Assembly: GCA_963768885.1 (NCBI GenBank)
Contig: CAVYJN010000004.1
Span: 1 to 64,000 of the forward strand
DNA: 64,000 nucleotides
Direction: 5' to 3'
Origin: DASRIA01 sp963768885
GTDB lineage: Bacteria; Actinomycetota; Thermoleophilia; Solirubrobacterales; JBBDJG01
Both the position numbers and the translations under genes were made by a program. Positions 25,306 to 34,239 of the stretch are shown here, piece after piece (position 1 is the stretch's first letter; every line of letters begins with the position of its first letter). The notes under the pieces were generated by a model. The model was not told the DNA's origin. It ran no database searches and saw only the letters and a program-made list of their open reading frames with translations.

Positions 25306-25941
25306 TTAGTCGTCGTCCCGCGGGGGCGGGCGGAAGACGATCCGCTTCAGCTCCCCGAGCGATCCGCCGCCGAGGCGCATCGCCGTCTGGAAGCCCTCGG
25401 CCCCGAGCTCGCCCGCGTCGAGGCGGCGGCGCAGCTCGTTCAGCGCGGAGCGGTGCTCCTCGCCGATCCCCTCGCGGCTCGCGTCGATCAGGATCAGGTG
25501 CCGTGGACGGCGAAAACGTGCCGCCATCCGCACGTAGCGCTCGCGCTCCTCGGGGTCGAAGCCCTCGAGGCCGAGCGCCACGGTGTCGTTGCCCTCGAGC
25601 CGTTTGAGCACGGCGGCCTCGAGGACTTCCCGGGCACGCCCGTCGATGTCCTCCTCGGCCACCTGTCCGGCCAGCAGGCCGCGCACCCGGTCGAGGGTCA
25701 TGAGGGTCGCGCGGTTGTCGAGGCGCTCGGCGAGGCGATCGCGCTCGGCCGGCGAAGGTGCGGCGATCATCAGCAGGCTCCCCGGGGAGTAGCGGATCTC
25801 GGTCGCGGGCTTCAGCACCCGGCACCGGACCGAGATGTTGGGCGGGCGCTGGACCCCGTCGCGGCGCGGGCGGTCGGAGGACCATCCGCCGCGCTCGTCC
25901 TCGGGAATCTTGACGCTGCGGGTCTGGGGTTGCTCTGCCAT
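25306..25941 (-). CDS. P-loop kinase-like protein with degenerate Walker A
   Basis: A 211-residue protein. Residues 54-155 follow the order of polynucleotide-kinase-like (AAA_33) domains: strand SLLMIAA, then a loop, LDRVRGLLAG where relatives have a substrate-binding DxxR, a helix with REVLEAAVLKRL, VALGLEGFDPEERERYVRMA and the strand RHLILID. The loop that should be GxxxxGK[ST] reads APSPAERD, so ATP binding is probably lost. ATG 25941 follows GGAGG. It may be a pseudoenzyme; function unknown. It is divergent from the DUF3995 gene. Confidence 0.5.
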   Translation of the reverse strand: MAEQPQTRSVKIPEDERGGWSSDRPRRDGVQRPPNISVRCRVLKPATEIRYSPGSLLMIAAPSPAERDRLAERLDNRATLMTLDRVRGLLAGQVAEEDIDGRAREVLEAAVLKRLEGNDTVALGLEGFDPEERERYVRMAARFRRPRHLILIDASREGIGEEHRSALNELRRRLDAGELGAEGFQTAMRLGGGSLGELKRIVFRPPPRDDD

Positions 25942-26000
25942 CGGACACATCCTCCCTGATTCGACCGACGTTGAGCATCCAGGCCTGCGATCTTGCACCG

Positions 26001-26435
26001 GTGCGAAGAGCTCGAAGAGCATCGACGCGGGCGGCCGCGACGGGGCTGCTCGCGATCGGGGCGTTGCACGTGGTCTGGGCGACGGGATCGTCTTGGCCGA
26101 TGGGCAGCAGGCGGCTGCTGAGCGATGCCGTGGTCGGGAGCGCGGAGGATCGGGTGCCGTCGGTCGCTGCCTGCCTGTCGGTGGCGGGACTGCTCGGGGT
26201 CGCCGCCGCGCTCGTAGACGGACGCCCGCGCGGCCTGCCCCTGGTCAGCCGGGCCGGTGCGGCCGGAGTGGTCGCAACGCTGGGCGCGCGAGGCGCCCTC
26301 GGACTCGCGGGGCGCACCGACGTGCTCTCACCCGGCTCGGTCTCCGAGCGCTTTCGCCGCAACGACCGGCGGATCTACTCGCCGCTCTGCCTGACGCTCG
26401 CCGCGCTCGCCGCGCCTGCCGCGAGTGGGCGTTGA
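26001..26435 (+). CDS. DUF3995 family membrane protein
   Basis: About 144 residues with four hydrophobic helices. The first contains ALHVVWATGSSWP, a hallmark of DUF3995 proteins, and the last loop reads SVSERFRRNDRRIYSPLCL, also typical. Function unknown. GTG 26001 gives a short basic n-region; TTG 25971 is an alternative. No good ribosome site for either. Confidence 0.7.
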   Translation: MRRARRASTRAAATGLLAIGALHVVWATGSSWPMGSRRLLSDAVVGSAEDRVPSVAACLSVAGLLGVAAALVDGRPRGLPLVSRAGAAGVVATLGARGALGLAGRTDVLSPGSVSERFRRNDRRIYSPLCLTLAALAAPAASGR

Positions 26436-26448
26436 GGCTCGCCCACCC

Positions 26449-26478
26449 TTGACCCGCGCGGGTGCGGGTGGCTAGGGT
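26449..26478 (+). promoter_or_regulatory. Promoter of the Vgb-like propeller gene
   Basis: TTGACC (26449-26454), an 18-base spacer, TAGGGT (26473-26478). The predicted start is about 60 bases before ATG 26548. Confidence 0.6.
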
Positions 26479-26547
26479 CGCGCTTACGGGCGGCTCGGAT
26501 TTCGAGCCATGGGTACCTGATCCAGGGAGCGGGGCACGGAGGCATAC

Positions 26548-27768
26548 ATGGCCGGTGGCCACGGTAGCGTCGGGGGGAAGCGCCGGTTGGCGACCGGTCT
26601 GCTTGCGGCGCTTGCCGTCCTGCTCGCGCCCGCAAGCGCGTCCGCGGTCACCGAGTTCGCGGTCCCGACACCGGCGAGCCAGCCGGCGGGCATCACGGTC
26701 GGCCCGGACGGAGCCCTCTGGTTCACCGAGGAGAACGGCCACCGGATCGGCCGCATCACGACCGGCGGGCAGATCACGGAGTTCCCGACGCCGACGCCGG
26801 TCAGCGGGCCCACCGAGATCACGGCAGGGCCCGACGGAGCGCTCTGGTTCACGGAGTTCGCGGCCAACCCTCCGAAGATCGGCCGGGTCACGACCGACGG
26901 CACCTTCACCGAGTACGAGTTGCCCCTGGGCAGCGGGCCCGACGGGATCACGACGGGTCCCGACGGGGCGCTCTGGTTCACCGAGAACGGCACGAACAAG
27001 ATCGGGCGCATCGCGACCACCGGCGCGATCACCGAGTACCCGCTCCCCAACGGGTTCCGCCCGGGCGACATCACGCCGGGACCGGACGGGCGGCTGTGGT
27101 TCACGGAGTCGGAGGCGAACAAGATCGGCGCGATCACGACCTCCGGCAACATCACCGAGTACGACCTCGCGCCGGGCAGCGACCCCTCGGACATCGCCGC
27201 CTCGGCCGGCGCGCTGTGGTTCACGAAGTTCGGCGCGAACATGATCGGGCGGATCCCGACGGTCGGGCTCCCGATCACCGAGTTCGGCCCCACCGGAAGC
27301 GGTCCGTCGGGGATCGCGTTCGGCTCCGACGGCGCGCTCTGGTTCACGGAGACCGGCGCCAACAAGATCGGCCGCATGACGACGTCCGGCTCCGTCACGG
27401 AGTTCGCGATCCCGACCGCCGGGAGCGAGCCCGGAGGCATCGTCGCCGGGCCCGACGGGGCGATGTGGTTCACGGAGTTCTTCGGCAACAAGGTCGGCCG
27501 CATCGAGGTCGGGGGCACCTTCGTCCCGCCGGCCGTCAACACATCGCAGCCGGTCACCCTCACGTCTTCGAAGCCGGCGGCCAAGCCGGCATGCCGCGTC
27601 CCGTCGCTGCGCGGGCTGACCGTGCGGCAGGCGAAGCGGAAGCTGCGCCGCGCGGGCTGCCGGTACCGGCTGCGCGGCAAGGGCCGGGTCGTCTCCCACC
27701 GGCCGCGGGCCGGGGTCCGCACCCGTCAGAAGGTGCAGGTCAGGGCCAAGCGCGCACGCACGCGCTAG
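26548..27768 (+). CDS. Secreted Vgb-like seven-bladed propeller with C-terminal PASTA-like domain
   Basis: A 406-residue exported protein. Signal peptide about 1-33. Seven repeats with the core GPDGALWFTE...N.IGRI follow (about 35-325), the pattern of virginiamycin B lyase-like (streptogramin lyase) propellers. After a Ser/Thr linker, residues about 345-406 form a basic PASTA-like domain (VPSLRGLTVRQAKRKLRRAG). PASTA domains bind peptidoglycan stems or lipid II, so cell-wall attachment is likely. Drug-lyase activity is not implied: many such propellers have no lyase function. ATG 26548 follows GGAGG. Confidence 0.82.
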   Translation: MAGGHGSVGGKRRLATGLLAALAVLLAPASASAVTEFAVPTPASQPAGITVGPDGALWFTEENGHRIGRITTGGQITEFPTPTPVSGPTEITAGPDGALWFTEFAANPPKIGRVTTDGTFTEYELPLGSGPDGITTGPDGALWFTENGTNKIGRIATTGAITEYPLPNGFRPGDITPGPDGRLWFTESEANKIGAITTSGNITEYDLAPGSDPSDIAASAGALWFTKFGANMIGRIPTVGLPITEFGPTGSGPSGIAFGSDGALWFTETGANKIGRMTTSGSVTEFAIPTAGSEPGGIVAGPDGAMWFTEFFGNKVGRIEVGGTFVPPAVNTSQPVTLTSSKPAAKPACRVPSLRGLTVRQAKRKLRRAGCRYRLRGKGRVVSHRPRAGVRTRQKVQVRAKRARTR

Positions 27769-27778
27769 CGATCGGCGC

Positions 27779-29599
27779 TCAGGGCACGAAGATGCCCTGC
27801 ACGGCGAACCGCGTGTTGGGCGTGGTCGACGCCTCGCCGTCGGCCCCGCCGTCCATCAGCTCCAGTTGCCCCAGCTGCCACGAGGCGCGCCGCCCGTCGA
27901 GCACCGCGCCCGGGCTGAGCGCGTCGAGGGTCGTGGACAGCGCGCACGTCGCCCCCACCGCGGTGGACGCGGTCGACGAGCAGGGCACCTGCACGATGCC
28001 CGCAAGGGTGAAGTCCTGGACCGTCGCGCTGTTGGTGCCACCGCCGGCTGCAACGGCGTTGAAGCGGTCCGTCAGGCGGACGTCGGCATTCGGCGTCAGC
28101 TCGCCCGTGTAGTCGTCGCCCCCCGCGCTGTTGGCCGCGCCGCAGGTCGCCACGGCTCCGTTGCAGCGCACGTCCGTGATGCTGATCGCGATCGCGATGT
28201 CGGAGTCGTCGGGCGGGCCCGGGACGCCGACGACGACGACGAGCCGGATGGATCCGATCGAGTTCACGGCCGCGCCGTTCGCCTCGGGCGTGCCCACCGT
28301 CAGCCGCGTGGACGCCTGCACGGGTGGCGCGCAAGACGAGTCCGAGGAGCCGCCGCCGAGCGCCGGTGGGCCGTGCACGCGGTTCGGCGTGATGCACTTC
28401 GCGTAGGCGGGCACGAGCGACACCCGAACGGGGGTGGCGCCCTTGACGCGCGGGTAGCCGTCACCTGCCGAGCCGAGCAGGATCGATACGTCGTTCGACA
28501 GCTCGTTCGTGACTGCGAGGTCCGGATTCAGGTCCGCGTTGAAGTCGGCAGCGGCGATGCCCGTGGGGTTGTCGCCCGCAGTGAAGGTGGTCGGGCCGAT
28601 GAAGCCCCCGGTCCCGCCGGCCAGGACCGACAGGTTGTCGGAGCCCTGGTTTGCCACCGCGAGGTCGGGTCTTGCGTCGCCGTTGAACTCCCCGACCGCG
28701 ACGTCGTCCGGCAGGTTGCCGGTGGGGAAGTTCGTCGCCGCCGAGAAGCTCGAGCCGCTCCCGCCGGTCAACACCGAGACGTTGTGGCAGAGCTCGTTGA
28801 CGACGGCCAGATCCGGGTCGGTATCGCCGTTCAGCTGCCCCGCGGTGAGTGCGGTCGGCCCGCTGCAGACCGCGAAGTTGACGGGTCCGGTGAAGGTCGC
28901 TCCCGCCGCGCCCGTCAGCACCGAGACGTTGTTGGTCGCCTCGTTCGCGACCGCCAGGTCGGGGTCGGCGTCCCCGTTGAAATTCCCGACCGCGATCGCC
29001 CGAGGCAGGCCGCCCACGGCGAAGTTGGTCGGGGCGCCGAATGTCCCGCCGGCGCCGCCCGTGAGTATCGAGACGTTGTTCGCGCCCTCGTTGACCACCG
29101 CGAGGTCGGGATCGGCGTCGGCGTCGAAGTCGCCCACTCCCACGGATTGCGGCGTCAGCCCGACGGGGAAGTTGACCGGCCCCGTGAAGCTTCCGCCGGC
29201 TGCGCCGAGCAGGATCGAGACGTCATTGGTCGCCTCGTTCGCGACCGCCAGGTCAGGGTCGGAGTCGCCGTTGAACTCGCCGACGGCGGCCCACAGCGGC
29301 GTCGTTCCCACCGGGAAGCTCACCGCCGCCGTGAAGCCTGCGCCCGCGGCGCCGAGCAACACCGAGACGTTGTTCGAGCTCTGGTTGACGACGGCCAGGT
29401 CGGGGTCGGAGTCACCGTTGAAGTCGCCGGTGGCGACCGACTGCGGCGAGGATCCAACCGCGTGCGAGGTGGGACCGGTGAAGTCGAGCGCATGCGCTGC
29501 GGCGGAAGCCCACAGGCAAGCTGCTGCCACCGCCGCTACCGCACCCGGTAGGCGTATCGACGCTCGACCTGGACTTCCCGTGACGCGTGGTGGAGGCAT
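27779..29599 (-). CDS. Secreted FG-GAP propeller carrying the PKGATP/QGIFVP domain
   Basis: A 606-residue exported protein. The signal peptide spans about 15-37 (ending ASAAAHA). Seven FG-GAP/VCBS repeats follow (about 40-380), each with a calcium-binding-type loop such as DFNGDSDPDLAV, giving an integrin-alpha-like seven-bladed propeller. Residues 382-606 form an unrecognised domain beginning YPRVKGATPVRV and ending FAVQGIFVP, shared with three other proteins in this window. Its cysteines include CITPNR, SSCAPPV, DVRC and ATCG. ATG 29599 is used; the frame is open to 29638. A very good promoter lies at 29655-29684. Probably a surface or secreted adhesin-like protein; this is inference. Confidence 0.82.
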   Translation of the reverse strand: MPPPRVTGSPGRASIRLPGAVAAVAAACLWASAAAHALDFTGPTSHAVGSSPQSVATGDFNGDSDPDLAVVNQSSNNVSVLLGAAGAGFTAAVSFPVGTTPLWAAVGEFNGDSDPDLAVANEATNDVSILLGAAGGSFTGPVNFPVGLTPQSVGVGDFDADADPDLAVVNEGANNVSILTGGAGGTFGAPTNFAVGGLPRAIAVGNFNGDADPDLAVANEATNNVSVLTGAAGATFTGPVNFAVCSGPTALTAGQLNGDTDPDLAVVNELCHNVSVLTGGSGSSFSAATNFPTGNLPDDVAVGEFNGDARPDLAVANQGSDNLSVLAGGTGGFIGPTTFTAGDNPTGIAAADFNADLNPDLAVTNELSNDVSILLGSAGDGYPRVKGATPVRVSLVPAYAKCITPNRVHGPPALGGGSSDSSCAPPVQASTRLTVGTPEANGAAVNSIGSIRLVVVVGVPGPPDDSDIAIAISITDVRCNGAVATCGAANSAGGDDYTGELTPNADVRLTDRFNAVAAGGGTNSATVQDFTLAGIVQVPCSSTASTAVGATCALSTTLDALSPGAVLDGRRASWQLGQLELMDGGADGEASTTPNTRFAVQGIFVP

Positions 29600-29654
29600 C
29601 CTCCGTGACCCTTCGGGCTTTCTTGCCGGTGGCCCCACACCACCGTTGCCGCCG

Positions 29655-29684
29655 ACCCTATCCCGGCCGCCACGCGCGTGTCAA
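29655..29684 (-). promoter_or_regulatory. Promoter of the FG-GAP protein gene
   Basis: On the minus strand, consensus TTGACA (29684-29679), an 18-base spacer, TAGGGT (29660-29655). The leader would be about 50 bases. Confidence 0.65.
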
Positions 29685-29859
29685 TCACCTCTCGCAAAGC
29701 TCTCAACCGCCGCTCGCACTTCGCACACGCCCGCCGTCGGCGCGGGTCGGGGGTGCCGCGGCACTCCGTAGCTTCCCGTAGCGCGGACCCGTAGTCCCTG
29801 CCGATTCCGCGCCGGCGGCCTGCGAAGACGATCCAAGCGAACTCTCGACAGGAGGCTTG

Positions 29860-30354
29860 ATGAGAACTCGTGCAATCGCAGGTCCTTTCCTCTTGGTCGC
29901 GCTGGCGGCTTTTTCATTTGCGGCATGCGGCGACGACAACAACAGCGGTGACAACGCAGGCACCACGACGTCGACGCCTGCGACCACGACGGCGGAGGAG
30001 ACCGCGGGGAAGTCCGTCGAGATCAAGATGGGCGAGTACTTCTTCGACCCCAAGAACGTGACAGTGAGCGCGGGCGACGTGAAGATCACCGCTCCGAACA
30101 CCGGCAAGGTCCTGCACGAGCTGGTCCTGTTGAAGACCAACAAGGACCCGGGCTCGTTCGAGGTCTCCGGCGGTGAGGTCGACGAGAAGGCGCTCGAGGA
30201 TTCCGGCATCGAGATCCCCGGGGAGATCGCGGACGTCGAGCCCGGCAAGACGAAGAGCGCGACCTTGAAGCTCGCGGCCGCCAAGTACGCGATGATCTGC
30301 AACGTTCCCGGCCATTACGAGCAGGGGATGTACGGAAGCGTCACGGCGAAGTAG
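29860..30354 (+). CDS. Cupredoxin-like copper-binding lipoprotein
   Basis: A 164-residue lipoprotein. The lipobox SFAAC places the lipidated Cys at 23; a Thr/Ala-rich linker follows, then a cupredoxin fold (about 50-164). Type 1 copper ligands are visible as His in KVLHELVLL and the C-terminal CNVPGHYEQGM, with the Cys-x4-His-x4-Met spacing of plastocyanin/azurin-like proteins. It probably carries electrons outside the membrane. ATG 29860 has GGAGG four bases upstream. The 3' end overlaps the convergent acyltransferase gene by 14 bases. Confidence 0.87.
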   Translation: MRTRAIAGPFLLVALAAFSFAACGDDNNSGDNAGTTTSTPATTTAEETAGKSVEIKMGEYFFDPKNVTVSAGDVKITAPNTGKVLHELVLLKTNKDPGSFEVSGGEVDEKALEDSGIEIPGEIADVEPGKTKSATLKLAAAKYAMICNVPGHYEQGMYGSVTAK

Positions 30355-31363
30355 GCGACAAGCTGGGCGCGCCTGCCGCGGCCCCGACCCAGTCGTCGAC
30401 CCGCTGCCACTCGTCGAGCAGCCACGCCACGAGGTCCTCGCGCGCCGCGGGGATCTCGTCGCGTGGGCACCTCCAGAAGCGCACGACGATCCGGCGGCCG
30501 ACGAGGTCCCCGCTCCAGGCGTCAGCGACCCGCGCGAGCCCGTCGAGGCCGTGGTGCGCGCAGAACACGACGTCGACGTCCGCGGCCTCCTCGACGAGCG
30601 CGAGCGACCCGCCGAGGCGGGGCGGCAGGACGTTCCGCATCTGGCGCCCGCGCTCGTACACCGGCCCGCCGCGCTCGGCCATCCGCTCGAGCGCGTGGCG
30701 GCGCACCTCCTTCGTGAACCGCGAGCCCTCCGGGTAGATCAGCACGCCGTCGCGCGGCGTCAGGTCCCGCGCGAGCGCCCGCACGCGTGCGATCTCGGCC
30801 TCGGAGTCACCCGAGTCGCGCCCGACGAAGGCGTTCGGCAACCGGCCCCCGGCGATGTCGAGGCACGGGTCCCCCAGAAGCTGCCGCTTGAGGACGTAGC
30901 GCAGCCTGATGCCGTGACCGCGCGTGACCAGCGCCGCAGGCAGCAGCGTGTCGACGATGCTCGCGTGGCGCATCAGGACCAGCACGGGCCCGGGTTCGAC
31001 CACGTCGTCGCCCTCCACGTCGATGCGCAGCGAGAACGTCCGGCGCAGGGCCGCCAGCAGCACCGCGGTCCAGGCGCTCTGCACCGCGTAGGTCCAGCGC
31101 ACGAGTCGCCCGCGTCGCGTTGCCCCCGGCGGTCCCGCCGCGACCCAAATGACGAACAGCGCGACGATCCCGGCAGCCTCCGCGGCGAGGTAGACCCAGA
31201 GCATCGCCAGCAGCCGCAGCGCGATCCAGCGCCGGCGTCGCACGAGGTCGATCGCGAGCGCTGCAGCTACGAGCACGGGCAGCGCGACGGTCGCCACGAC
31301 GAAGCCGATGAAGATCGCAGGGACCGTCCGCGCCCGGCGCCATGTAGCACCGCGATGATCCAT
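30341..31363 (-). CDS. 1-acylglycerol-3-phosphate acyltransferase-like (PlsC family)
   Basis: A 340-residue membrane protein with N-terminal helices (about 12-38, 48-75) and an acyltransferase domain with catalytic HASIVD (HxxxxD), an EGSRF block in YPEGSRFTKE and downstream basic residues. It should transfer acyl chains in phospholipid synthesis, the long C-terminal part being typical of the LPLAT group with extra helices. ATG 31363 is preceded by AGGAGAG. It is divergent from the SDR gene by 26 bases. Confidence 0.85.
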   Translation of the reverse strand: MDHRGATWRRARTVPAIFIGFVVATVALPVLVAAALAIDLVRRRRWIALRLLAMLWVYLAAEAAGIVALFVIWVAAGPPGATRRGRLVRWTYAVQSAWTAVLLAALRRTFSLRIDVEGDDVVEPGPVLVLMRHASIVDTLLPAALVTRGHGIRLRYVLKRQLLGDPCLDIAGGRLPNAFVGRDSGDSEAEIARVRALARDLTPRDGVLIYPEGSRFTKEVRRHALERMAERGGPVYERGRQMRNVLPPRLGGSLALVEEAADVDVVFCAHHGLDGLARVADAWSGDLVGRRIVVRFWRCPRDEIPAAREDLVAWLLDEWQRVDDWVGAAAGAPSLSPTSP

Positions 31364-31389
31364 CCATCTCTCCTATTCGCAAACCAAGC

Positions 31390-32340
31390 GTGATCGGCTC
31401 ACTGATCGACACCGTCCTCGACCGCACGGTCGCCCCTGGCTATACCCGGATCGGATACGCGGCTCGCCGGCCCTCCTGGGACGCGGCCGACCTCGACGTC
31501 TCGATGGAGGGCCGCACGGTGCTCGTCACGGGGGCCACCACGGGCCTCGGCGCCGCCGCCGCGGAGGGCTTCGCCCGGCTCGGAGCGCGGGTTTGCATCC
31601 TCGCGCGCGATCCCGAGCGGGGACGGCATGCGCGCGAGGCGATCGCGGCGCGCACCGGCAGCGCGGACCTCGCCGTGGGCGTCTGCGATCTCAGCTCGCT
31701 CGACTCGGTGCGTGAGTTCGCGGCGCGCTTCCGCGCGGAGGAACCGCGCCTCGACGTCCTGGTCAACAACGCGGGCGTGCTCCTGAACGAGCGCCGGGAG
31801 TCGGTCGACGGGATCGAGATGACCTTCGCGACGAACGTGCTCGGGCCGTTCCTGCTGACCAACCTGCTGATCCCGATGCTGATCGAGAGCGCGCCCGCCA
31901 GGATCGTGAACGTCTCCTCCGGCGGCATGTACTCGCAGCGCATCGACGTCGACGACCTCCAGTCCGAGCGCGTCGAGTACGACGGCCCGCGGGTCTACGC
32001 GCGCACCAAGCGCGCCCAGGTGATCCTCACCGAGCTCTGGGCGGAGCGGCTTCGTGACACCGGCGTGGTCGTGCACTCCATGCATCCGGGCTGGGCCGAC
32101 ACCCCCGGGGTCGAGACCTCGCTGCCGCGCTTCCACCGTGTGACGAAGCCCTTCCTGCGCTCGCCGCAGGAGGGAGCGGACACGATCGTGTGGCTCGGGG
32201 CCGCGCCGGAGGCCGCCCGCTCGACGGGCGGGTTCTGGCACGACCGCCGCCGCCGCCCGACGCACCGGGTCCCGTGGACCAAGGAGAGCGCACGCGAGCG
32301 CGAGCTCCTGTGGGAGCGCTGCGAGCAGCTGAGCGGCTGA
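31390..32340 (+). CDS. Short-chain dehydrogenase/reductase
   Basis: A 316-residue SDR. Cofactor motif TGATTGLG near residue 47, NNAG, catalytic Ser in NVSSGGMYS and YARTK, the YxxxK pair. The long N-terminal extension and the C-terminal FWHDRRRRPTHR resemble DHRS12-like enzymes acting on steroids or lipids. GTG 31390 begins it. It is followed after three bases by the SRPBCC gene, so both are probably one transcript. Confidence 0.85.
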   Translation: MIGSLIDTVLDRTVAPGYTRIGYAARRPSWDAADLDVSMEGRTVLVTGATTGLGAAAAEGFARLGARVCILARDPERGRHAREAIAARTGSADLAVGVCDLSSLDSVREFAARFRAEEPRLDVLVNNAGVLLNERRESVDGIEMTFATNVLGPFLLTNLLIPMLIESAPARIVNVSSGGMYSQRIDVDDLQSERVEYDGPRVYARTKRAQVILTELWAERLRDTGVVVHSMHPGWADTPGVETSLPRFHRVTKPFLRSPQEGADTIVWLGAAPEAARSTGGFWHDRRRRPTHRVPWTKESARERELLWERCEQLSG

Positions 32341-32343
32341 CCG

Positions 32344-32778
32344 ATGGCGCGCTACACGACAAGCGTCCGCACCCCGATGCCGGCCGAGGATGCGTTTGCC
32401 TACCTCGCGGACTTCTCCACGACCGCGGAATGGGATCCCGGCGTCACGGAGGCCGAGCGCCTCGACGACGGGCCGCTGCGCGCCGGCTCGCGCTTCCGCG
32501 TGGTCGCGCGCTCGATGGGGCGCGATGTTCCTTTCGTCTACGAGGTGACGGCATACGAGCCGCCGCACCGCATCGAGCTGCGCGGCGAGAGCTCGACGGT
32601 CGTCTCGCTCGACGAGATCACGGTCGAGCCCGCCGGAGGGGGCGCGCTCGTCACCTACGACGCACGCCTCACGCTGAAGGGCGCCCTGCGCCTCGCCGAT
32701 CCGCTCCTGGGCATCGTCTTCAGGCGCGTGGGCGACCGCGCCGCGGCCGGGATGCGTCGCGCGTTGAAGTCCCGGTAA
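32344..32778 (+). CDS. SRPBCC (START-like) family protein
   Basis: A 144-residue single-domain protein of the polyketide cyclase/dehydrase lipid-transport type: AEDAFAYLADFSTTAEWDPG near the start and a long C-terminal helix. It would bind a hydrophobic ligand in a helix-grip cavity. It is translationally close to the SDR (three bases) and probably serves the same pathway. ATG 32344. Confidence 0.83.
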   Translation: MARYTTSVRTPMPAEDAFAYLADFSTTAEWDPGVTEAERLDDGPLRAGSRFRVVARSMGRDVPFVYEVTAYEPPHRIELRGESSTVVSLDEITVEPAGGGALVTYDARLTLKGALRLADPLLGIVFRRVGDRAAAGMRRALKSR

Positions 32779-32790
32779 CTCCGCGAGAGA

Positions 32791-34239
32791 TCAGAGCTCC
32801 GCGGCGCGCTGCACGAACTCGCGCCACTTCGCGTGCTCCGACGCGCGCCAGGCCGCGTCGCGGACGGGCTCGACGCGCTCGCCGGTGGGGACGTGCTCGG
32901 CGATCGCGGCGGTCGACGGCCAGATGCCGGCGCCGACCGCGGCCAGCGCGGCCGCGCCGGTCGCGGTCGCGTCCACGGCGCCGCGCTCGACCGGCACCCC
33001 CGTGAAGTCGGCCTGAAGCTGCAGGAGCAGCGGCTCGCGCGTGAGGCCGCCGTCGACGCGCAGGACGTCCGCCGGCGCCTGCTCCCCGATCACCGCGAGG
33101 ATGTCCGCGACCCGCCAGGCGATCGATTCGAAGGTCGCGCGCGCGACATGGGCGGGCCGCGTCGCGGCCGTCAGCCCGGCGACGGCGGCGTGGGCGTCGG
33201 CCCGCCACCACGGGGCGCCCAGGCCCGACAGGGCCGGAAGCACCCGCACGCCGCCCGCGTCCTCGGCCGACCTGGCCATCTCGGCGAAGGCGCCGACGTC
33301 CCGCGCGAGTCCCATCTCGCGCGTGAGCCAGTCGAGCAGCGCGCCGGCTGTGAAGACGCCTCCGTCGAGCGCCCATTCGACCTCACCGCCGACCCGCCAT
33401 GCGACCGTCGGCAGCAGGCCGCCGACCCCGGCCGGCCGCTCCTCGCCGACGTTCGCGAGCACGAACACGCCCGTGCCGTAGGTCGCCTTCGTGCGGCCCG
33501 GCTCCACGCAGCCGGCGCCGGCGAGCGCCGCCTGCTGGTCGGGGCAGCGCGCTCGCAGGGGGAGCTCCGACGGCCAGGAGTCGTGCCTCAGCGACCCGAG
33601 ATCGCCCGCGGTGTCGGCGATGCCGGGCAGGACCTCGCGCGGCACGCCGAAGACGTCGAGCAGGTCGGGGCTCCACTCCGGCGCGCCGAGCTGGGTCCGG
33701 GAGGCGGTCGCGGGGTCCGTGGCGAACCCGGCCCCGAGCCGGTCGCAGAGGTAGGAGTCGACCGTGCCCATGCGCAGCGTCCCGGCGTCGCGCGCCCGCC
33801 CGACCGCGTCGTCGTGCTCGAGCAGCCACGCGAGCTTGCCCGCCGAGAAGTAGGGGTCGAGCGGGAGGCCGCTGAGCTCCCGGATCCGCTCCGCCTTTCC
33901 TTCCTGCTCGAGCCGGTCGAGCACCTCCTGCGAGCGCTTGTCCTGCCACGTCACGACCGGGGTCAGCGCGCGGCCGCTCTCCGCGTCCCACGCGAGCACC
34001 GACTCGCCCTGGTGGTCGAGGCCGCAGGCGACGACCTCCCCGGGCGCCTCGCGCAGCACCTCCGCAACCGCCTCGACGACGGCCGTCATCACGTCCTCGG
34101 GGTCCTGCTCCACCCATCCCGGCCGCGGGTGATGCAGCGGCTTCTCGCGGCGCGCCTCGCGCAGCGGCTTGAGCTCGGCGTCGAACAGGATCGCCTTCAC
34201 GGCGGAGGTGCCCTCGTCGATGCCGAGCAGCAGCGTCAT
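32791..34239 (-). CDS. FGGY-family kinase, glycerol-kinase-like
   Basis: A 482-residue sugar/polyol kinase. It begins LLGIDEGTSAVKAILFD, with the phosphate-binding DxGTS-like loop, and contains WQDKR, FATDPATASRT, PDQQAAL and the ATP-domain KATYGTGVFVL. The order fits glycerol kinase more than xylulokinase. The ATG overlaps the stop of the FAD oxidoreductase gene (34236-34239). The pair suggests uptake and oxidation of glycerol or a related polyol; the substrate is inference. Confidence 0.8.
   Translation of the reverse strand: MTLLLGIDEGTSAVKAILFDAELKPLREARREKPLHHPRPGWVEQDPEDVMTAVVEAVAEVLREAPGEVVACGLDHQGESVLAWDAESGRALTPVVTWQDKRSQEVLDRLEQEGKAERIRELSGLPLDPYFSAGKLAWLLEHDDAVGRARDAGTLRMGTVDSYLCDRLGAGFATDPATASRTQLGAPEWSPDLLDVFGVPREVLPGIADTAGDLGSLRHDSWPSELPLRARCPDQQAALAGAGCVEPGRTKATYGTGVFVLANVGEERPAGVGGLLPTVAWRVGGEVEWALDGGVFTAGALLDWLTREMGLARDVGAFAEMARSAEDAGGVRVLPALSGLGAPWWRADAHAAVAGLTAATRPAHVARATFESIAWRVADILAVIGEQAPADVLRVDGGLTREPLLLQLQADFTGVPVERGAVDATATGAAALAAVGAGIWPSTAAIAEHVPTGERVEPVRDAAWRASEHAKWREFVQRAAEL

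Noticed and set aside
26548..27768. Streptogramin-resistance lyase
   Set aside because: Only the propeller repeat pattern is shared; catalytic residues could not be confirmed and the signal peptide and PASTA-like tail point to a surface protein.
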